Of a stretch of 64,000 nt of DNA, positions 1 to 9,063 are shown one piece after another. Under the pieces are notes generated by a model. That model ran no database searches and was not told where the DNA came from. It saw nothing but the letters and a program-made list of their open reading frames with translations. Origin of the DNA: Dehalococcoidia bacterium (GTDB lineage: Bacteria > Chloroflexota > Dehalococcoidia > Bin125); assembly GCA_022826965.1 (NCBI GenBank), contig JAJDTU010000013.1, positions 1-64,000 of the forward strand, in the 5' to 3' direction. Each line of letters opens with the position of its first letter. Within the stretch, counting starts at the first letter, position 1. Made by a program: the position numbers and the translations under genes.

Positions 1-188
1 CCACCAAACTTCCTAACATCAAGAACCTTTTCCCTCTGCTTCCAGGTTGAATGGTGAGGCACGGGCAGCTCGACGAGCTGTGACTGCAACTATACGTATG
101 AAGCTGCGCGCTTCACGATGAGGTTGTTCGTGGACTTGGAAGAGCCGCGCGATGGTGATGCCGACGATCGGACGAACAGCACGACACT

Positions 189-211
189 CGCTGGACCGAA
201 CGGATCCAGCG
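189..211 (-). terminator. hairpin right after the SulP stop codon
   Basis: Read on the minus strand, a 7-bp perfect inverted repeat (CGCTGGA / TCCAGCG) encloses a further CCG-TT-CGG stem with a one-base bulge. It begins one base after the stop codon of the sulfate-permease-like gene. No T-run follows, so termination is an inference from position and stem strength. The 188 bases before it hold no gene I can support. Confidence 0.45.
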
Positions 212-1912
212 TTAGTCCAGACTGAGTAGGGTCAGGCGCAGTTTCTGTTTGGCCTCATCGAGATTGGTCGCGAAGTCTCCCTTGGGAACGTCGTCGAGCA
301 AGGCCATGGAGTGGAACCTGGCATCAACGTCCTCGGGCATGCCGGAGATGATCACTCGTTTGCCGCCCTGCGACCTGGCGACGTGGATCAAGTCACTGAT
401 CATCACTGCGGCTGAGTCGTCGAGGAACCGGACTCTCGACATCTCGAAGATGGTCGCCCGGTGTTGGCTCAGGTCGATACGCAGAACTCGGCCGATCTGA
501 CGAGCAGAGGCCATGGTCACGCGTTCGGGCAGGACGACCAGCCCGCTGCGGGCGGCGAAGCGATCGGCCTCCCCGATTTCGTCTCCGTTGAGCACGGTCG
601 CGTCGAGCAGAGGAACAGAGGCGAGGGAACGCATTTCGAGCTCCTCGAGTCGGCGTGCATTGAGCAACCAGGCCACGACGAGACCAACCAGGAGCGCGGC
701 GGCGAGGGTGGTGAAGACGGACAGGATGACCGTGACGACCATCACGATCGAGAACGAAGCGGGAATCCGATGCAACCGGCGCACGAACCGCCAGTCGATC
801 AGGTTCCAGCCTGCTGCAATCAGGATGGCGGCCAATACGGCAAGCGGGATGTGTTCAACCACCGGTCCGGCAAAGACGAGCACGACGAGCAGAAACGCGG
901 CGACGGTCAGCCCGGCGATGACCGTTCGACCGCCGCTGAAGATGTTGACGAATGTCGCGGAACTGGCCGCGCCGGACAATCCGCCGAACAGCGCGGCGAC
1001 GATGTTGCCCAGCCCGAGCCCGAAGACGGTTCGATTCGACTGGTGCTGATCGCCGGTGATCATATCCATGTTCAACGAGACGACCAGGATGGAGATCGAG
1101 CTGAGCAAGGCGAGCATGAAGGCTGGCTCGATCGCGCGCACGACGAAGTCAGTCGAGAGCGCCGACACGTCGATGGCCGGGAGGCCGAGCGGGATCTCAT
1201 CGATCACGGGCGCCGAATCGAGCCAGAGTGCGCCGGCAGCGGTACCGAGGAGCAGGACCGCGAAGGATCCGGGAAGCAGCCTCGACAGGCGTCCGCGCCA
1301 GAGCACACCGAGGAGCAGGCACAACAGAGCCAGGGTCAGCGCATCGGCGTTGCGGTCGCGGATTGCCTCGGGCAGCGCGTTGACGTTGTCGATCAGGCCC
1401 ACGCCGCCCGTGGCGACACCCAGTGCGGGGAAGGCCTGGCTGGCGATGACGAGGATGCCGAACGCAGTGAAGAACCCCGAGATCAGAGACTGCGGCACGT
1501 AGGTGATGTAGCGACCGAGCCGGAGCACGGCGAAGACGAGTTGGATGGCGCCGGCGATGATCCCGATGGTCGCGGCCTCAGCCAGACTGGACGCGTAATC
1601 GGTCACGACCACGGCAACCACCGTGGCGACGACCACGTTGGGACCGGCGATCACGCCCCTGGCCCCACCGACGATGGCCGAAACCAGCGCCGTTGCGAAC
1701 GCACCGTAGAGGCCGGCGGCCGGACCGAGACCGGAGAGGATCCCGTAGCCCATGGCAATCGGCAGGGAGACGACGCCAGCGGTGATTCCGCCGAGCAGGT
1801 CTCCCCGGAAATCGTCGATGCCGTAGCTCGGACGCCGAGCGCTGAGAGCGAGACTGCCCGACGCCGTCGTCAGTTGCTCCGATATCTGCGTTCGCAGCGT
1901 GTTCCAGGGCAT
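212..1912 (-). CDS. SulP/SLC26 family anion transporter with STAS domain
   Basis: A 566-residue inner-membrane permease. Residues from about 35 to 430 form repeated hydrophobic segments; the N-terminal part carries the SulP-like run LGGITAGVVSLPIAMGYGIL, the conserved first transport helix. The last ~120 residues are a soluble STAS domain (LPERVTMASARQIGRV... FLDDSAAVMISDLI). The length is usual for the family. Known members move sulfate, bicarbonate or other anions; the substrate cannot be read from the sequence. It lies 18 bases downstream of the small unknown gene at 1931-2557 and is probably co-transcribed with it. Confidence 0.93.
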   Translation of the reverse strand: MPWNTLRTQISEQLTTASGSLALSARRPSYGIDDFRGDLLGGITAGVVSLPIAMGYGILSGLGPAAGLYGAFATALVSAIVGGARGVIAGPNVVVATVVAVVVTDYASSLAEAATIGIIAGAIQLVFAVLRLGRYITYVPQSLISGFFTAFGILVIASQAFPALGVATGGVGLIDNVNALPEAIRDRNADALTLALLCLLLGVLWRGRLSRLLPGSFAVLLLGTAAGALWLDSAPVIDEIPLGLPAIDVSALSTDFVVRAIEPAFMLALLSSISILVVSLNMDMITGDQHQSNRTVFGLGLGNIVAALFGGLSGAASSATFVNIFSGGRTVIAGLTVAAFLLVVLVFAGPVVEHIPLAVLAAILIAAGWNLIDWRFVRRLHRIPASFSIVMVVTVILSVFTTLAAALLVGLVVAWLLNARRLEELEMRSLASVPLLDATVLNGDEIGEADRFAARSGLVVLPERVTMASARQIGRVLRIDLSQHRATIFEMSRVRFLDDSAAVMISDLIHVARSQGGKRVIISGMPEDVDARFHSMALLDDVPKGDFATNLDEAKQKLRLTLLSLD

Positions 1913-1930
1913 GGGATGCAGCGCCGGCGG

Positions 1931-2557
1931 TCAGGCGTGAGCGGGGAGTTCGGCGATTCGCTGTTTGACCGCTGCCACGTCGTCCGGCGTTGCGCCGCGA
2001 GCGAGGAGCATGCAGCCGAGCCCGGCATCCCGCAGGACCTTGAGATCGCTGGAGGACACGTCGATCGGGCAGAGGATTGCCAACGGAACGCCTGTCAACG
2101 TGCCGAGCCGGTGCAGGTTGGCGGCATCGCGCAAGCTCAACGGAAACTGCGGCGCCGGCGAGATGGCGGCAGGCTCGAACCGGGCCAACCCGCGCAGATT
2201 GGCTTCGTCCATGTCGGTGTCCAGCAACCGCACGACGGTGTCGAAATCCGGGTCGAGCGCGACCTCGGCTTGCACCTCGTCGAGGGTGCAGGAGGCGTAC
2301 GAGGCGCCTCGCGATTTCGCCATCTGCACCCGGTCCGGAGTCAGCACGGTAAAGCGGATGCCCCACAGCGGAACGTCCGCCTGCTCAATCTCGGCCAGGT
2401 CGGTGTCATTGAAGGCGATGCAATGATCGGCGCCCGGGACGAAACCGATTGTGCCGACCAGCACCTCGGGTTCTCGCTCTCGCTCGTCGGCGCCAGCAAT
2501 GCGCCCTAGCCGACTCCGTTCGCGCCGCGCGCTGATCGCGTCAGACAAGTTGCCCAT
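1931..2557 (-). CDS. hypothetical protein, 208 aa, upstream of SulP gene
   Basis: I do not recognise a family. The start is well supported: AAGGAGG stands 6 bases before the ATG. The product is soluble, with no signal peptide or membrane segment. A stretch near residues 40-190 alternates hydrophobic strands and helices (VLVGTIGFVPG..., LWGIRFTVLTPD..., LAILCPIDVSSSDLKVLRDAGLGCMLLARGA), which recalls part of an alpha/beta barrel. The gap to the SulP gene is only 18 bases, so the two probably form an operon. A dyad at 2613-2628 lies just upstream. Confidence 0.75.
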   Translation of the reverse strand: MGNLSDAISARRERSRLGRIAGADEREREPEVLVGTIGFVPGADHCIAFNDTDLAEIEQADVPLWGIRFTVLTPDRVQMAKSRGASYASCTLDEVQAEVALDPDFDTVVRLLDTDMDEANLRGLARFEPAAISPAPQFPLSLRDAANLHRLGTLTGVPLAILCPIDVSSSDLKVLRDAGLGCMLLARGATPDDVAAVKQRIAELPAHA

Positions 2558-2612
2558 TGCCGTCCTCCTTCAATCCAGTGCTGCCGACTGGACATACAAG
2601 AGCACCAACTGT

Positions 2613-2628
2613 GTTCTAAAGATAGAAC
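2613..2628. promoter_or_regulatory. possible operator: GTTCTA-AAGA-TAGAAC dyad
   Basis: A perfect 6-bp inverted repeat with a 4-base spacer sits in an AT-rich patch 56 bases upstream of the minus-strand 208-aa gene, in an otherwise GC-rich region. Position and symmetry fit a dimeric repressor site or promoter region. No regulator gene lies beside it. Confidence 0.35.
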
Positions 2629-3228
2629 GAACTACCCGGGACATAGCACGGGAGGTGCCGATCATTGAGCGGTCCGGACAGCATGCCGGCGAAGGGGGGT
2701 GCGCGAACCTCAATGAGCGAACCGTGGGGAGAAGTGCTACAACGCGGCCGAGAGGGTGTTCCCTTACCGAGACTGGACTGCGAGGACAACGGCTCGCAGT
2801 ACGGACTCGCTACGCTCGGGAAGTCTGGACCGCCTGGGCGTTCGCCCTGGTCGTGTCACCCGGGGCAGGCGTCGGACGGGATAGTCCAATGGACCTACTT
2901 GTCATCTAGCGGTTCAACAGAGAATCGGTGCAACCTAGACGAAGTCGCCGTTGGCGTCCGTGCGCACAATCAGACACTCCCACTGCCTGTGCACGCATCG
3001 AACCGCAAGAACGGTCGCGGCTCGCCGTGTTCATCGGTAACGTGGCCCGATACCCGGTAACGGTAGGCATCCGGGTGATTCCCCCCGTGATCGTTGCTTT
3101 GCCCGCTGCAGGCACTGAGACACACTGTCCGTCGCCGGGCGGGTCGAGGAAGCGCGGGCCGCCTCTTCCACCAGCGGCACCTATCTGGCGCTGGTGATCG
3201 ATCTCTCGCCCGGATCCCGCCTACGCTG
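2629..3228. other. gene-poor stretch with degraded coding traces
   Basis: There is no intact gene in these 600 bases. On the minus strand, about 3105 to 2929, two frames together read like the C-terminus of a protein: one frame gives YRYRVSGHVTDEHGEPRPFL, and another gives QWECLIVRTDANGDFV followed by a stop. This suggests a frameshifted remnant of unknown identity. A direct repeat of CGGTAAC occurs near 3037 and 3055. I see no RNA gene here. Confidence 0.35.
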
Positions 3229-3569
3229 CGCCGGCGGCAGGTGCGCGAGCCGAGTGAGCCCCATGTCCGCGGCGGACTGGTCACCGAATGTGCGCAGCGT
3301 CGGGTGACACTCGACGGCCAGCGCGTCGATCTCACCCCGATCGAGTACGGGCAGCTCGTCGACTTCTCTGCGCACGCCGGGGAGATCGTCACGTTGGATG
3401 AAGTCCTGACTCGGGTCCGGCCGTGGATGACACCAAGGATCGGCGGTCGCTGTGCACCGCGATCAAGAGCCGGCGGCGCAAGCTCCCGGACCAGGCCCGC
3501 CAGCCTCGGGTCATCTTCACCGAGAACCGGATCGACCACCGCATGCCGGAACCGCAAATCGACAACTGA
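3229..3569 (+). pseudogene. frameshifted OmpR/PhoB-type winged-helix domain remnant
   Basis: One frame reads RRVTLDGQRVDLTPIEYGQL then AGEIVTLDEVL, the start of a response-regulator DNA-binding (Trans_reg_C) domain. At about 3420 the reading continues in another frame: DDTKDRRSLCTAIKSRRRKL, then QARQPRVIFTENRIDHRMPEPQIDN and a stop at 3567-3569. This matches the usual recognition helix plus wing pattern (RRLRRKL...NPRYI.TVRGVGYR). No receiver domain and no good start are visible. I read it as a decayed regulator; a sequencing frameshift is the alternative. Confidence 0.6.
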
Positions 3570-3632
3570 GCCGAGATCGGCCAGGACCTCAGCACGGCAC
3601 AACGCAACGCGACTGGATAGCCTTGCCCTGCT

Positions 3633-4373
3633 ATGAACGCCTGGCTCGAATCCCTCAGACGCACTGCTCGGGACGACCGCAGGCGCGGCGTCTGGGAGCG
3701 CCGTTCCGAACCGCTGCTGATCGTCCTCGCGATCGCCATGATTCCGCTATTGGTGGGGCCGTTGTTGTTCGATCTGAGCGAAGAAGAAGAGCGCTGGTTG
3801 TTCGTCGGCGACATGGTGATCTGGGCCGTCTTTGCGCTCGACTACGGCGTCCGCCTCTGGCTCGCGGAACAGCGGCTCAACTTCGTACGTTCGCACTGGA
3901 TCGAGGCGCTTATCGTCGTCATTCCGTTCCTACGGCCGCTGCGCCTGTTGCGGCTGGTCGTCATCCTGCTCCGCGTATCCCAGCTGGCCCGCCGCCGGGC
4001 GATCACCGGTTCACTGCTCGCGGCCGTGCTCGGCATCGTCCTGGCGACGAACATCGTCATGATCGCAGAGCGCGGCGCCGGCGGCTCGATCGACGACTGG
4101 GGCACGGCGCTTTGGTGGGCGCTCGCCACGATCACGAGCGTCGGCTACGGCGATGTGGTGCCAATCACGACCGCCGGCCGTCTGGTTGGCGGCGGACTGA
4201 TGGTGATTGGGATCGGCGTCTTCGGCGTCATTACGGCCAACGTGGCCGCCTGGTTCGTGATGCGGGACCGCGAGTCGGAGGAGGACGAATTGAGTGAACT
4301 GCGCGCCGAAGTGCGTGAGTTGCGTGCGAAGCTGACCGAGTCGCAACAGGAGGAACGCGACGATGACGAGTGA
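3633..4373 (+). CDS. voltage-gated-like potassium channel
   Basis: A 246-residue membrane protein laid out like one Kv-type subunit. Hydrophobic segments S1-S4 come first, with an arginine-rich S4 (RPLRLLRLVVILLRVSQLARRR, about residues 111-132). The pore helix and selectivity filter TSVGYGD are at residues 168-174, followed by S6 and an acidic, heptad-like C-terminal coiled coil (about 214-240) likely to assist tetramer assembly. The canonical filter predicts K+ selectivity. It stands alone on the plus strand, facing the sixA-like gene. Confidence 0.9.
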   Translation: MNAWLESLRRTARDDRRRGVWERRSEPLLIVLAIAMIPLLVGPLLFDLSEEEERWLFVGDMVIWAVFALDYGVRLWLAEQRLNFVRSHWIEALIVVIPFLRPLRLLRLVVILLRVSQLARRRAITGSLLAAVLGIVLATNIVMIAERGAGGSIDDWGTALWWALATITSVGYGDVVPITTAGRLVGGGLMVIGIGVFGVITANVAAWFVMRDRESEEDELSELRAEVRELRAKLTESQQEERDDDE

Positions 4374-4444
4374 CCCGAGCCGGCGCCGTCGGCGGTTGCT
4401 CGCCCGATGGTCCGAAAGGTTCTTTATCGAGGTGCCGACGCCTG

Positions 4445-4936
4445 CTAGCGGCCGATTGCCGCCAGCTGCTTCGGCGTCAGCAGCCACTCCAGCTGGGCGC
4501 AGGGGCCGGGTTGGAGTGCCGGCGCGTTCAGCCTCGCGATGCTGCCCGGCCGCAGGCGGATCAACGCCTCGCGACCGCCGATCAGCTGAGCGATCAGCTC
4601 GCTCAGCGTCGGTTCATGACCCACTAGCAGGACCGACTCTACGTCTGCCCTGGACGCGTCCGCGATGATGCTGGACAGCCGCCAGCCGGCCAGCGAGTCG
4701 ACGAACTCGATGGAGCGCTCCAGCTTGAGGCACTCGTGGACGAGCTCCGCTGTCTGGCGAGCGCGGACGAGCGGGCTACAGAGCGTCCGCTGGGGCTGGA
4801 CGCCCAGACGCCGCAGGCCGACCGCGCCGTCTCGCGTGCGCTGGCGGCCCACCCGCGAGAGCGGGCGCAGCTCGTCCACGGGCCATTCGACGCCCCGCGC
4901 CTCCGCCTTGCCGTGACGCATGACGTACAGCTTCAC
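4445..4936 (-). CDS. sixA: SixA-type histidine phosphatase
   Basis: 163 residues of the short branch of the histidine phosphatase superfamily. The catalytic RHG is at residues 7-9 (LYVMRHGKAEA). The substrate-side arginine block LCSPLVRARQTAE and the second catalytic histidine in LLVGHEPTLSE are present. SixA dephosphorylates phosphohistidine on signalling proteins. Assignment to SixA rather than another small phosphoglycerate-mutase-like phosphatase rests on the length and the GHEP block. Confidence 0.85.
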   Translation of the reverse strand: MKLYVMRHGKAEARGVEWPVDELRPLSRVGRQRTRDGAVGLRRLGVQPQRTLCSPLVRARQTAELVHECLKLERSIEFVDSLAGWRLSSIIADASRADVESVLLVGHEPTLSELIAQLIGGREALIRLRPGSIARLNAPALQPGPCAQLEWLLTPKQLAAIGR

Positions 4937-5017
4937 GCGCGCAGACTACGCCCACCAGATGCATATGCGGGTCGGACTGCAGCGGCAGCGTACGTGGGAT
5001 CGTTGGGTCGGTTGTCG

Positions 5018-5401
5018 TCAGGTTTGCATTAGCTGGATCAGGTTGCCGCAGGTGTCGTCGAAGACGGCAATGGTGACGTTGGCCATTTCTGTCGGCTCCA
5101 TGGCAAACGCGACGCCCAGTGACTTCAGCTTCTCAAACTCTGCATGGATGTCGGTCACGGCAAAGGACGCCGCTGGGATGCCCTGCTCAAAGATTCCGCG
5201 TTGATATGCCTGTGCTACCGGGTTTTCGTTTGGTTCAAGCAGAAGCTCGGTGCCATCCGGGTAATCGGGCGAGACGACGGTCAGCCACTTGAATTCGCCG
5301 ACAGGCACGTCTTGTTTCTTCACAAAACCGAGGGTCTCCGTGTAGAACCTCAGCGCCTGGTCCTGGTCACTTACGAACACGCCGGTAAGGGTGATGCGCA
5401 T
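5018..5401 (-). CDS. VOC (glyoxalase/bleomycin-resistance) family protein
   Basis: 127 residues, a single vicinal-oxygen-chelate unit of two beta-alpha-beta-beta-beta modules. The opening ITLTGVFVSDQDQALRFYTETLGF and the end VTIAVFDDTCGNLIQLMQT are characteristic. The substrate is unknown; members include lyases, dioxygenases and resistance proteins. It lies downstream of the proline dehydrogenase gene on the same strand, with a 118-base gap containing an inverted repeat, so it may have its own promoter. Confidence 0.88.
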   Translation of the reverse strand: MRITLTGVFVSDQDQALRFYTETLGFVKKQDVPVGEFKWLTVVSPDYPDGTELLLEPNENPVAQAYQRGIFEQGIPAASFAVTDIHAEFEKLKSLGVAFAMEPTEMANVTIAVFDDTCGNLIQLMQT

Positions 5402-5444
5402 ATCCGGGCCTCCCCTTCTTTTCGTGGTGTCACTTGAGCCATCG

Positions 5445-5475
5445 ATCCATGACAGGCCTGAGGGGGTTCATGGAT
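5445..5475. repeat. inverted repeat with nested palindrome
   Basis: ATCCATGA and TCATGGAT form a perfect 8-bp inverted repeat around a 15-base loop, and the loop itself begins with the palindrome CAGGCCTG. It lies between the proline dehydrogenase stop and the VOC gene start, both on the minus strand, so it could be a terminator for the first or an operator for the second. Confidence 0.4.
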
Positions 5476-5519
5476 GAAGACCGGCCTCCAGCTGATTTGA
5501 ACGTTGAAGAGCCGCCCTG

Positions 5520-6458
5520 CTAGCGGCCGACGATGGCGCGCAGCGCGAACAGGGCATTGGCGGGGCGCTCGGCTATGCGGCGCATGAGATAGGGAAACCA
5601 GCGTTCTCCGTAGGGAATGCTCATGCGCAGCCGCTCGCCATTGGCGCGCATCCGGAGGCCCAATTCGGGGCGCACGCCGTAGAGCATCTGGAACTCCCAG
5701 TAGCCGATGGTCGGCAAGTCGCGAGCCAGGCGCCGGGCGTTGCGATGCAGAACCGGGTCGTGCGTGGCCACGCCGACATCCGCTCCGGCCGCCCAGAGCT
5801 GCTCGAGGAGTGCGGTATAGGCGCGCCGGATTGGACCGGTCCCGCTATAGGCGATCCGAGCGGGCTCGCTGTACGCACCCTTGACCAGGCGGACGCGCGC
5901 GATTCCCTCATCGATCAGCGCCTGCGCGTCGTCCGGTGTGCGGCGCAGATAGGACTGCAGCGCCACACCAGTCCACTCCGACCGCGCTGCCGCAGCGCGG
6001 TACAGCTCGAGCGTCGCGTCGACGGTGTCCGATGCTTCCATATCGAGCTCGACTCGCACGCCGTGTTCGGCCGCTGTCTCGACGATGGTCAGCAACCCAT
6101 GCTCGGCCGTCTGGTAGGAGATGCCGAGGCCAAGCAGGGTCGGCTTGACTCCCATCCGGGCGTCGAGCTCGGGCGCGTCGCCGATGGCGGCGGCCAGTGC
6201 GCAGTACTCGGCGACCGCTTGTTCGGCCTCGGCCGGGTCGGTCACGGCTTCGCCCAGGAATGAGAACTTCGCATTCGCTCCGAGAACGTCGTCGGCGGTT
6301 TGCGACAAGCCCGCAGCGACCGACAGCGCGTCGGCCCTGGTGTCGCCGGCGACAAAGCGGCGCACCAGCAGACGCTCCACCCCGGCTGCGCGGGCGCCCT
6401 GCTCGGCCCAATCCTGTTTCGAGAGCCAGATCAACCCCGGCCGCAGCATGGGCGTCAC
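5520..6458 (-). CDS. proline dehydrogenase
   Basis: 312 residues, the length of monofunctional bacterial PRODH, an FAD enzyme oxidising L-proline to pyrroline-5-carboxylate. Family blocks seen: VRLVKGAYSEP, IGYWEFQMLYGVRPELGLRM, and the substrate-binding end YGERWFPYLMRRIAERPANA with its two conserved arginines. No pyrroline-5-carboxylate dehydrogenase gene is nearby, so the second step must be encoded elsewhere. Confidence 0.93.
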   Translation of the reverse strand: MTPMLRPGLIWLSKQDWAEQGARAAGVERLLVRRFVAGDTRADALSVAAGLSQTADDVLGANAKFSFLGEAVTDPAEAEQAVAEYCALAAAIGDAPELDARMGVKPTLLGLGISYQTAEHGLLTIVETAAEHGVRVELDMEASDTVDATLELYRAAAARSEWTGVALQSYLRRTPDDAQALIDEGIARVRLVKGAYSEPARIAYSGTGPIRRAYTALLEQLWAAGADVGVATHDPVLHRNARRLARDLPTIGYWEFQMLYGVRPELGLRMRANGERLRMSIPYGERWFPYLMRRIAERPANALFALRAIVGR

Positions 6459-6565
6459 CTTTCGCGGACGCGCAGGCTAACAGCGATCTCTCCGGCGCAG
6501 CTGCGTCGGTGCGGGCCTGGGTGATCTATCTTCCCTGCGAACATGATCGGAGACGGGGTGGTTTC

Positions 6566-7654
6566 ATGGATTACGGCATCGCTTTTCCTTCGTACATCGA
6601 TGCGTGGCGCGAGGCGGCTGCGGCCGAGGCGGCCGGCTTCACGCACGCGTGGTTCTTTGACTCGCAACTGATCTACAGCGACGTCTATGCCAGCATGGCG
6701 CTGGCGGCGGAGCACACGAGCCGGATTACGCTGGGCACCCTGGTGTCGATCCCGAGCAACCGCCTCTCGGCGGTGACCGCGTCAGCGATCGGGACGATCA
6801 ACTACCTGGCGCCGGGGCGGGTCGTGCTGGGACTGGGCACGGGCTACACCGGTCGCAACACGATGGGTCTGCCGGCGGTGCCGGTGAAGGAGTTCCGCGA
6901 GTACACGCAGCAGGTACGCGGTCTGCTGCAGGGCGAAGAGGTCTTGATCCGCGAAGGCGAGCGCGAGCGCTGGATCCGGCTGCTACACCCGGATCGCGGG
7001 GGCTTCGTCAACATCGAGGACGAGATCCCGATTTTCCTGGCCGCGAACGGGCCCAGGGCGCTGGCGGCCACTGGTGAACTCGCCGACGGCTGGGTGACGG
7101 GGGCGCTGACGCCCAACCTCGCAGAGGGGTTCGACGCGATTCGCGCTGCCGCCGCCGCTGCCGGTCGGTCAACCGAGAAGCCCTACACGGTCGGGTTGAC
7201 AAGCGGATGTGTACTGCGCGAGGGCGAGTCGCTGATGTCGCCGCGGGTGATCGAACGGGTCGGCCCGAATGCGCTGCCCGGCCTCCATGCGATGTGGGAG
7301 TCGCACTATGGTCCTGGCGCGAACCTCGGCATTGAAGATCCCGACGCCGCGGCCGCCTTCCATCGGTACATCGTGGAGTACGGCGACGCGCGCGGGAGCG
7401 AGGCGGATCGACGTTACCTCGATGTGCACACGGGTCACATGGTTTTCCTCAAGCCGGGCGAGGAGCAGTTCATCAGCGCGGACTCGATCGGCGCGACGCT
7501 GACCGGAACGCCGGCACAGATCATCGAGCGGTTAGAGGAGATGGAGGCGGCTGGCATCGACAACGTCGCGATTGCCTGCACGGATGCGGCCGGGGCGCGC
7601 GACCTGATCGCCGACTTCGGTCGCGAGGTGATTGCCAAGCGATCTACCGCTTAG
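6566..7654 (+). CDS. LLM-class flavin-dependent oxidoreductase
   Basis: 362 residues of the bacterial-luciferase-like (LLM) superfamily, using FMN or F420. I chose the ATG at 6566 because MDYGIAFPSYIDAW matches the starts of the two paralogues at 60712-61803 and 61824-62912, and a GGAG lies upstream; the open frame runs further upstream by chance. Shared blocks are HAWFFDSQLIYSDVYASMAL, LGTLVSIPSNR and LGTGYTGRNTMGLPA. The substrate is unknown; methylene-tetrahydromethanopterin-reductase-like or monooxygenase roles are both possible. Confidence 0.92.
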   Translation: MDYGIAFPSYIDAWREAAAAEAAGFTHAWFFDSQLIYSDVYASMALAAEHTSRITLGTLVSIPSNRLSAVTASAIGTINYLAPGRVVLGLGTGYTGRNTMGLPAVPVKEFREYTQQVRGLLQGEEVLIREGERERWIRLLHPDRGGFVNIEDEIPIFLAANGPRALAATGELADGWVTGALTPNLAEGFDAIRAAAAAAGRSTEKPYTVGLTSGCVLREGESLMSPRVIERVGPNALPGLHAMWESHYGPGANLGIEDPDAAAAFHRYIVEYGDARGSEADRRYLDVHTGHMVFLKPGEEQFISADSIGATLTGTPAQIIERLEEMEAAGIDNVAIACTDAAGARDLIADFGREVIAKRSTA

Positions 7655-7748
7655 CAGGACGTGGTCGGCCCGTCGACGCAGGGGAGATGCGTCGGATGGT
7701 CGAGGTCTGGGCCCCGTGTCAAGCACGGGGCATCGGGACAGTAGGGGC

Positions 7749-9038
7749 TTAGACGAGCGCCTGGTACGTCATTTTCATGAAGCGGCGGGTGAGGTCGGCC
7801 ATGCCGCCGGGTCGGTTGCCGTAGAGGAAGACGTGGTTGAAGAAGAGGCCGGCGAGGTCTTCGCGCGGGTCGACGAAGAACCAGGTTCCTGCCGCGCCGC
7901 CCCAGCCGAAGGTCCCGGCTGAGCCGGGGTAGAACGATCGCTCGATCGACTTGCGCACCGAGTAGCCGAGGCCGAAGCCGTAGTTGGGGATGGGCAACAG
8001 ATCGATCTCACGATCTCCTAGGTGGTCGGAGGTCATGAGTTCGACCGTCTTGCGGCCGAGGATGCGGACGCCGTCGAGTTCGCCGCCGTTGAGCAGCATC
8101 TGGGCGAAGCGTGCGTAGTCTGGGGGACTGCAGAGCATGCCGCCGAAGAGTCCGTTGCCGGAGCGCAGGTCTCGCGAGCGGGAGCGCACCTTTTCAGCCG
8201 TTTCGGGACGGTCGCGCGGGATGAGATTGCCTTCGGCGTCCCAGGTGTGGTCGGTGACGAGACGTCCTTCATCTGCGTCATCGCAGTAGAAGCCGGAGTC
8301 GTCCATGCCGAGCGGATCGAAGAGGCGCTCGCGGAAGAGTTCATCGAGGTTCTTGCCGGTCAGACGTGTGAGGAAAAGCGAGAGCACGTCGAAGTCGGAG
8401 CCGTAGTTCCAACGGTCGCCGGGATGGGCGTAGAGGGGCATGTCGGCGATGGCGAGGATCATCTCGTCGTAGCTGCGGGGCGGATCGTTGATCAACGTGT
8501 CGCCGGGCATGAATCCGGTGCCCTGCGAGGATCGCACGAGCAGCGGATAGTAGGCGGCCGGCAGCTTGCCGATGGCCGGCAGCCCCGAGGTCATGGTCAT
8601 CAGGTCCATGATCATGATGTCGCGCCGGGCGGGCTCGACGTTCATGGGTGGGAAGGCGCCGCGCAGTCGATCGTGGGGCGGCGTCTCGATCGCGACGAGG
8701 CGGTTGCCGAACTCGGGGAGCCAGCGGGAAATTGGGTCGTTGAGTTCGAAGGCGCTTTCCTCGAACAGGCTCATCAGGACGACCGCCGCGACCGGCTTGG
8801 TCTGCGAGTACATGCGGAACAGGCTGTCCATGCCGAGCGGCGCATCTCGCTCGATGTCGAGACGGCCCGCTGCGTGGGCATGGACCACCTGGCCGTGGCG
8901 CAGGATGATAGTGACGGCGCCAGGGAGATCGCGTGCCGCGACCGCGTCATCGACCATGTTTTCGATCAGGGTGAGGCGATCGGGGTCGAAGCCGACGGCT
9001 TGCGGCTCGGCAGTGGGGAGTGCGTCGAGTGAACTCAC
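7749..9038 (-). CDS. serine hydrolase, class C beta-lactamase family
   Basis: 429 residues of the beta-lactamase/esterase fold. The nucleophile motif SxxK is S78-Q-T-K81 (RMYSQTKPVA), the second motif is the Tyr of WNYGSDFD, and the third block is in FGWGGAAGTWFF. It lacks a signal peptide, so a cytoplasmic esterase or peptidase acting on small esters or amides is more likely than an antibiotic-resistance enzyme. It faces the LLM gene tail to tail. Confidence 0.9.
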   Translation of the reverse strand: MSSLDALPTAEPQAVGFDPDRLTLIENMVDDAVAARDLPGAVTIILRHGQVVHAHAAGRLDIERDAPLGMDSLFRMYSQTKPVAAVVLMSLFEESAFELNDPISRWLPEFGNRLVAIETPPHDRLRGAFPPMNVEPARRDIMIMDLMTMTSGLPAIGKLPAAYYPLLVRSSQGTGFMPGDTLINDPPRSYDEMILAIADMPLYAHPGDRWNYGSDFDVLSLFLTRLTGKNLDELFRERLFDPLGMDDSGFYCDDADEGRLVTDHTWDAEGNLIPRDRPETAEKVRSRSRDLRSGNGLFGGMLCSPPDYARFAQMLLNGGELDGVRILGRKTVELMTSDHLGDREIDLLPIPNYGFGLGYSVRKSIERSFYPGSAGTFGWGGAAGTWFFVDPREDLAGLFFNHVFLYGNRPGGMADLTRRFMKMTYQALV

Positions 9039-9063
9039 AGCGTGTTCCTAGTCAGCGGCGCCG

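Noticed and set aside
461-2509. Large plus-strand open frame of 682 codons opposite the SulP gene
   Set aside because: Composition is charged, low in hydrophobics and without domains. It is the antisense shadow of two well-supported minus-strand genes.
2930-3110. In-frame TGA in the minus-strand remnant (SGSV then LCARTD) as another selenocysteine
   Set aside because: The coherent continuation (VRTDANGDFV) lies in a different frame, so a frameshift explains it better, and no family context supports Sec.
4363-4444. Short frame after the channel gene (MTSDPSRRRRRLLARW...)
   Set aside because: It runs straight into the antisense of the sixA gene and has no support as an independent gene.
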